A DNA stretch of 21,955 nucleotides from a virus: the IMG/VR virus record IMGVR_UViG_3300017971_000811, positions 1 through 21,955 of that record, one strand, 5' to 3'. The number at the start of each line of letters is the position of its first letter. Position 1 is the first letter of the stretch. The notes under the pieces were generated by a model that ran no database searches, was not told the DNA's origin, and saw only the letters and a list, made by a program, of their open reading frames with translations. The position numbers and the translations under genes were made by a program. This document shows, piece after piece, positions 19,291 to 21,955 of the stretch.

Positions 19291-20265
19291 ATGGAGATAT
19301 TGAAAAGTAAGCCAGTGCCGGGAGTCGTTGCAATTGTTGCAATGGGGGATTCCCGTGTGCAGTATGAGTCCGAAGCCATAAAATCCGGTAGCCGTTATGG
19401 TGTAGCAGATGAGACATGGGTAATAAACAAGCTTGCAGAGGTATACCATCATGACATTCTGTTCAGGATGGACGATCTTAGACAAGTCAGGCTGTGCAAT
19501 GAGGGGATAATTCGGGATAAGGATAATATTTCCATACATGAACGATTTGACAAGGTTTTGCGGAATCATGACAAGCCGATTATTACGTCTACCGCTTACC
19601 CGGAGTATCCGACGTCCGTATCATACCCGCTTGAGGAAGTTATCAATTTTATGGGAACAAGTTATTTTCAAACCTGTCCTGCATATGCCGTGGCGTTTGC
19701 GGCATACATTGGCGTAAAGAGAATAAAGATGTATGGATGTGATTACACTTATCGGCAGGTTACTCATAGCACTGAAACAGGCCGGGCTAACCTGGAGCAT
19801 ATGCTGACAATGGCTATGAATAAAGGTGTCCAAGTAGAGGTTGCCAGGAAGTCCACGTTATTAAACACCAATTGTCCCCCTGACGAATATTTTTACGGGT
19901 ACGGTGGAAGAATTATTGAAGTTATGCCTGATCCTGAAAATAAAAACCGAATGAAGATTCGACATAGAGAAGATCTGGACACGATAGAAGAAATAAAAAC
20001 ACAAAAAATTGAGCTGAGAAAAATGTATGATTACATGGAGAAATTCAAAGATATCCTTGAGCCAGGAAATCCGCAACTTATAAAAACATACCGGGAGAAA
20101 ATTCTTAAAGCCGGTGAAATGCTTGTGGAAAAGCAAGACGCACTACAAGCACAGATTGACGAAAAATACGGAAACGGGGTTTATCAAAAACCACCTGAAC
20201 CAAAACAAAATCCTAAGTCGCCCCAAAAAGGGCGTTCTAAAAAAAGAACGACGAAAGGAAAATAA
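19291..20265 (+). CDS. Rossmann-like protein of MptE/DUF115 type, paralogue 2, with basic tail
   Basis: 324 residues from ATG 19291 (GAGGAGAG seven to eight bases upstream). Residues 10-210 align by eye with the 16119 protein: VVAIVAMGDSR, DETWVINKLAEV, FRMDDL, IITSTAYPEYPTSVSYPLEE, CPAYAVAFAAYIGV, IKMYGCDYTYRQ, STLLNTNCP and YGYGG. Identical key words make common descent certain. A C-terminal extension of about 100 residues has a coiled-coil region (TIEEIKTQKIELRKMYDYME, then KILKAGEMLVEKQDALQAQI) and ends in a proline/lysine-rich tail (KSPQKGRSKKRTTKGK). This tail may anchor it to other proteins or nucleic acid. Function unknown. Confidence 0.75.
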   Translation: MEILKSKPVPGVVAIVAMGDSRVQYESEAIKSGSRYGVADETWVINKLAEVYHHDILFRMDDLRQVRLCNEGIIRDKDNISIHERFDKVLRNHDKPIITSTAYPEYPTSVSYPLEEVINFMGTSYFQTCPAYAVAFAAYIGVKRIKMYGCDYTYRQVTHSTETGRANLEHMLTMAMNKGVQVEVARKSTLLNTNCPPDEYFYGYGGRIIEVMPDPENKNRMKIRHREDLDTIEEIKTQKIELRKMYDYMEKFKDILEPGNPQLIKTYREKILKAGEMLVEKQDALQAQIDEKYGNGVYQKPPEPKQNPKSPQKGRSKKRTTKGK

Positions 20266-20268
20266 AAA

Positions 20269-21027
20269 ATGCCTACACCTAAAAGGTTTTCAAAAGGCGT
20301 AACGAATGTTGCGTCCGATAAAACAATGGGGAACTTGATTGTTCCAGACCCAACTTCCGTTGTGACTTATATGGAAGATTTTTTCAAATTTGATCCTGGT
20401 GAATGGATTACAACCAGGGTTGCAACGCCCACAGCATATAATACGGCCGGTGGTCATGTCGAAGGATATGAACAAATAACAGATGCCACAGATGGTGTTT
20501 TGGCGGTGGTTACCACGGCAGGTGATGATGATTATTGCTTTTTCCAGTATGGAGGAGCTGACTATGATTCTTCAAGCGATGGCCCGAGAGAAACCTTTAC
20601 AATGATTGTCGGAAATAAACTGTGGTTTAAGGCCAGGTTGAAATGCAACGATGTGGACGCCGCTGATTTTTATGTGGGCTTGTTTGTAACCGATACAAGC
20701 CCGGTCGCAAGCGCTCCATCAGATGGTCTTTGGTTTATATCCGATGACGGTGATGCCTATTTGGACGCGCATCTTTACAGTTCCAGTGCGTCTCAGTTGT
20801 CCAGGACCGCAATTCAAAGCGTTTCAGATGATACTTACTTTACTGTCGGGGCATATTGGGATGGCGTAAATACTGTTCAAATATTCTCTAATGACATCAA
20901 GAGAGCTGAAGGAACCGGCATTACTCCAACGACAACTCAACTTGCCGTGTCTTTCGGTATTCAAAACGGATCCGCAGCCGCAAGTACATTGAGCTTGGAT
21001 TATCTTTGCGTTATCCGTGAACGATAA
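20269..21027 (+). CDS. Probable virion structural protein, jelly-roll-like
   Basis: 252 residues, beta-rich. The order of segments (EDFFKFDPGEWITTR, CFFQYGGADYDSSSDGPRET, KLWFKARLKCNDVDAADFYV, then TQLAVSFGIQNGSAAASTLS) is like a concanavalin/jelly-roll sheet fold found in phage head or fibre surface proteins. Aspartate-rich loops may bind calcium. No enzyme motif. AAAGGA lies upstream of ATG 20269; the gene begins three bases after the paralogue-2 stop. Confidence 0.65.
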   Translation: MPTPKRFSKGVTNVASDKTMGNLIVPDPTSVVTYMEDFFKFDPGEWITTRVATPTAYNTAGGHVEGYEQITDATDGVLAVVTTAGDDDYCFFQYGGADYDSSSDGPRETFTMIVGNKLWFKARLKCNDVDAADFYVGLFVTDTSPVASAPSDGLWFISDDGDAYLDAHLYSSSASQLSRTAIQSVSDDTYFTVGAYWDGVNTVQIFSNDIKRAEGTGITPTTTQLAVSFGIQNGSAAASTLSLDYLCVIRER

Positions 21028-21039
21028 AGGAGGTTTAAA

Positions 21040-21525
21040 ATGGCTCATACCTTAACGGAGCATTATGTATATCCTCCTGATTATGAAAACATGAACGCCG
21101 ATCAAAAGGTCGGCACAAAACGTGCGTGCATTCATATTACCGGGTTGTGCGACGGTTCCACAGGTGAATTAACAGACAGAATAATCGTGAATTTGTCTGA
21201 TTTTCGATCGACGGGTGGAAAAACAAAAAGTTTAAGAATAGCCGTTGATAGAATAGATTACGCCACGGCAGGAACCGCCGTTAGATTGGAATGGGATAGA
21301 GCAGAAAATACGACTATTGCTCTCATTCCAACAGATCAGACCGGGTTTATGGATTGGTACAAATATGGCGGAAAAGTCGATCCCAGTGATGGGTTGGATG
21401 ATAGAACGGGGGATATTCTACTGACGACCATTGGTTTCGGCACATCGAATGACACTTACGATATAACTATTCATTTCAGGATAAAAGACAGTTATCCTGC
21501 TCCTGTAGATTACGGAGATGAATAG
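21040..21525 (+). CDS. Probable virion protein, unknown function
   Basis: 161 residues from ATG 21040; AAAGGAGG lies seven bases upstream. The protein is beta-rich (DRIIVNLSDFRSTGGKTKSL, TYDITIHFRIKDSY) and acidic at the end. In phage head gene clusters a protein of this composition is often found near capsid and tail-connector genes. No known family comes to mind. The stop overlaps the next start (ATG at 21518). Confidence 0.7.
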   Translation: MAHTLTEHYVYPPDYENMNADQKVGTKRACIHITGLCDGSTGELTDRIIVNLSDFRSTGGKTKSLRIAVDRIDYATAGTAVRLEWDRAENTTIALIPTDQTGFMDWYKYGGKVDPSDGLDDRTGDILLTTIGFGTSNDTYDITIHFRIKDSYPAPVDYGDE

Positions 21526-21955
21526 GAAACCTCAATATAAGCCTGGTGACTGGCTTGTCAAATGCGATCAATGTGGAACAACTCGTTACGCATCTGAGTG
21601 CGCTTTAACTTGGCAGAACCTTTTTGTATGTGCTGACAGGTGTTGGGAGCCAAGGCACCCACAGGATTTTGTTAGGGGCAAACTTGACAGAACCAGGGTG
21701 CCTATTTCCCGGCCAGACACCCAAACCATGCAAAACTCTACCACTCTTTCTTCTGCTGCTAGTAAACATGCCATAACAGTTGATCTAACAAGTGTGACCT
21801 ATGCCAAGCAATACAGGAGCATAGGCATTACTCTTGACAGCGGCACCGTTCAATGGACATATATTTCTAGCGTTTCTGGAAGCACGATAACGCTGAATAA
21901 TACCTTGGATGGGGCCGCTGCAAGTGGAAACACGGTATATCTTGCTTATGGTGAT
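21518..21955 (+). CDS. Virion protein with N-terminal zinc knuckle, C-terminus cut off by the window
   Basis: 146 codons are open to the last base, so the end is outside the window. The first 50 residues carry KCDQCGTTRYASE (C16, C19) and VCADRCWEPRHPQDFVRG (C38, C42), with the WEPRHPQDF phrase that I know from many podovirus-like structural proteins (CDQCG...CWEPRHPQD). The following segment is beta-rich with serine and threonine (TLSSAASKHAITVDLTSV). The start overlaps the end of the 21040 gene by eight bases; GGAG lies right before it. Confidence 0.72.
   Translation, partial: MNRKPQYKPGDWLVKCDQCGTTRYASECALTWQNLFVCADRCWEPRHPQDFVRGKLDRTRVPISRPDTQTMQNSTTLSSAASKHAITVDLTSVTYAKQYRSIGITLDSGTVQWTYISSVSGSTITLNNTLDGAAASGNTVYLAYGD

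Overview
The window is a stretch of a tailed double-stranded DNA bacteriophage genome or prophage (Caudoviricetes). It holds a complete packaging and head-gene run: small terminase, large terminase, portal, a GroES-like co-chaperonin, scaffold and major capsid. Phage recombination genes (ERF-type annealing protein, RusA-type resolvase) lie to the left. Shine-Dalgarno (SD) sites are strong and bacterial, gene ends overlap as ATGA, and TAA, TAG and TGA all act as stops, so the ordinary bacterial code applies. The host cannot be named from this sequence. No integrase, tail tube, lysis cassette or tRNA gene is visible.

Layout. (1) 1-3928, rightward: end of an ERF protein, a DUF5131 (Gp37/Gp68) cysteine protein, several small zinc-binding or membrane proteins, a RusA resolvase, and an excisionase-like HTH/zinc fusion. 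(2) 3946-6204, leftward: a tight operon of nine small genes, including a DnaJ-like protein and a 27-residue ORF. Three intergenic hairpins sit directly upstream of SD sites, and the operon ends at an intrinsic terminator facing left. (3) 6205-6685: a gene-free divergent control region. It has three CGTAAANNATNNCGAC repeats, two ATAAC-N5-GTTAT palindromes, a parS-like 14-mer and a duplicated translation start leading to a two-codon ORF. (4) 6686-16165, rightward: a replication-type HTH protein, small terminase, a UDP-sulfoquinovose synthase homologue (sqdB/SQD1 type) between the two terminase genes, then large terminase, portal, GroES, scaffold, decoration-like protein and major capsid. (5) 16119-20265: an unusual block inside the structural region. 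It holds two paralogous Rossmann-like proteins, two paralogous CxxCGNCC cysteine-cluster proteins and a SAM methyltransferase-like protein, interleaved with one structural-type gene. (6) 20269-21955: further virion-type proteins; the last one runs off the window.

How the genes may work together. Regions 1 and 2 look like early or accessory functions: recombination, chaperone and small host-interaction proteins. Region 3 is the likely switch or origin. Region 4 packages DNA and builds the head, with GroES and perhaps DnaJ helping folding. The most unexpected content is sqdB plus the duplicated Rossmann/cysteine-cluster/methyltransferase genes within the late run. I infer a phage-encoded surface-sugar or virion-modification system, but only the sqdB assignment is strong. 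All family calls rest on reading motifs by eye; no database search was made.
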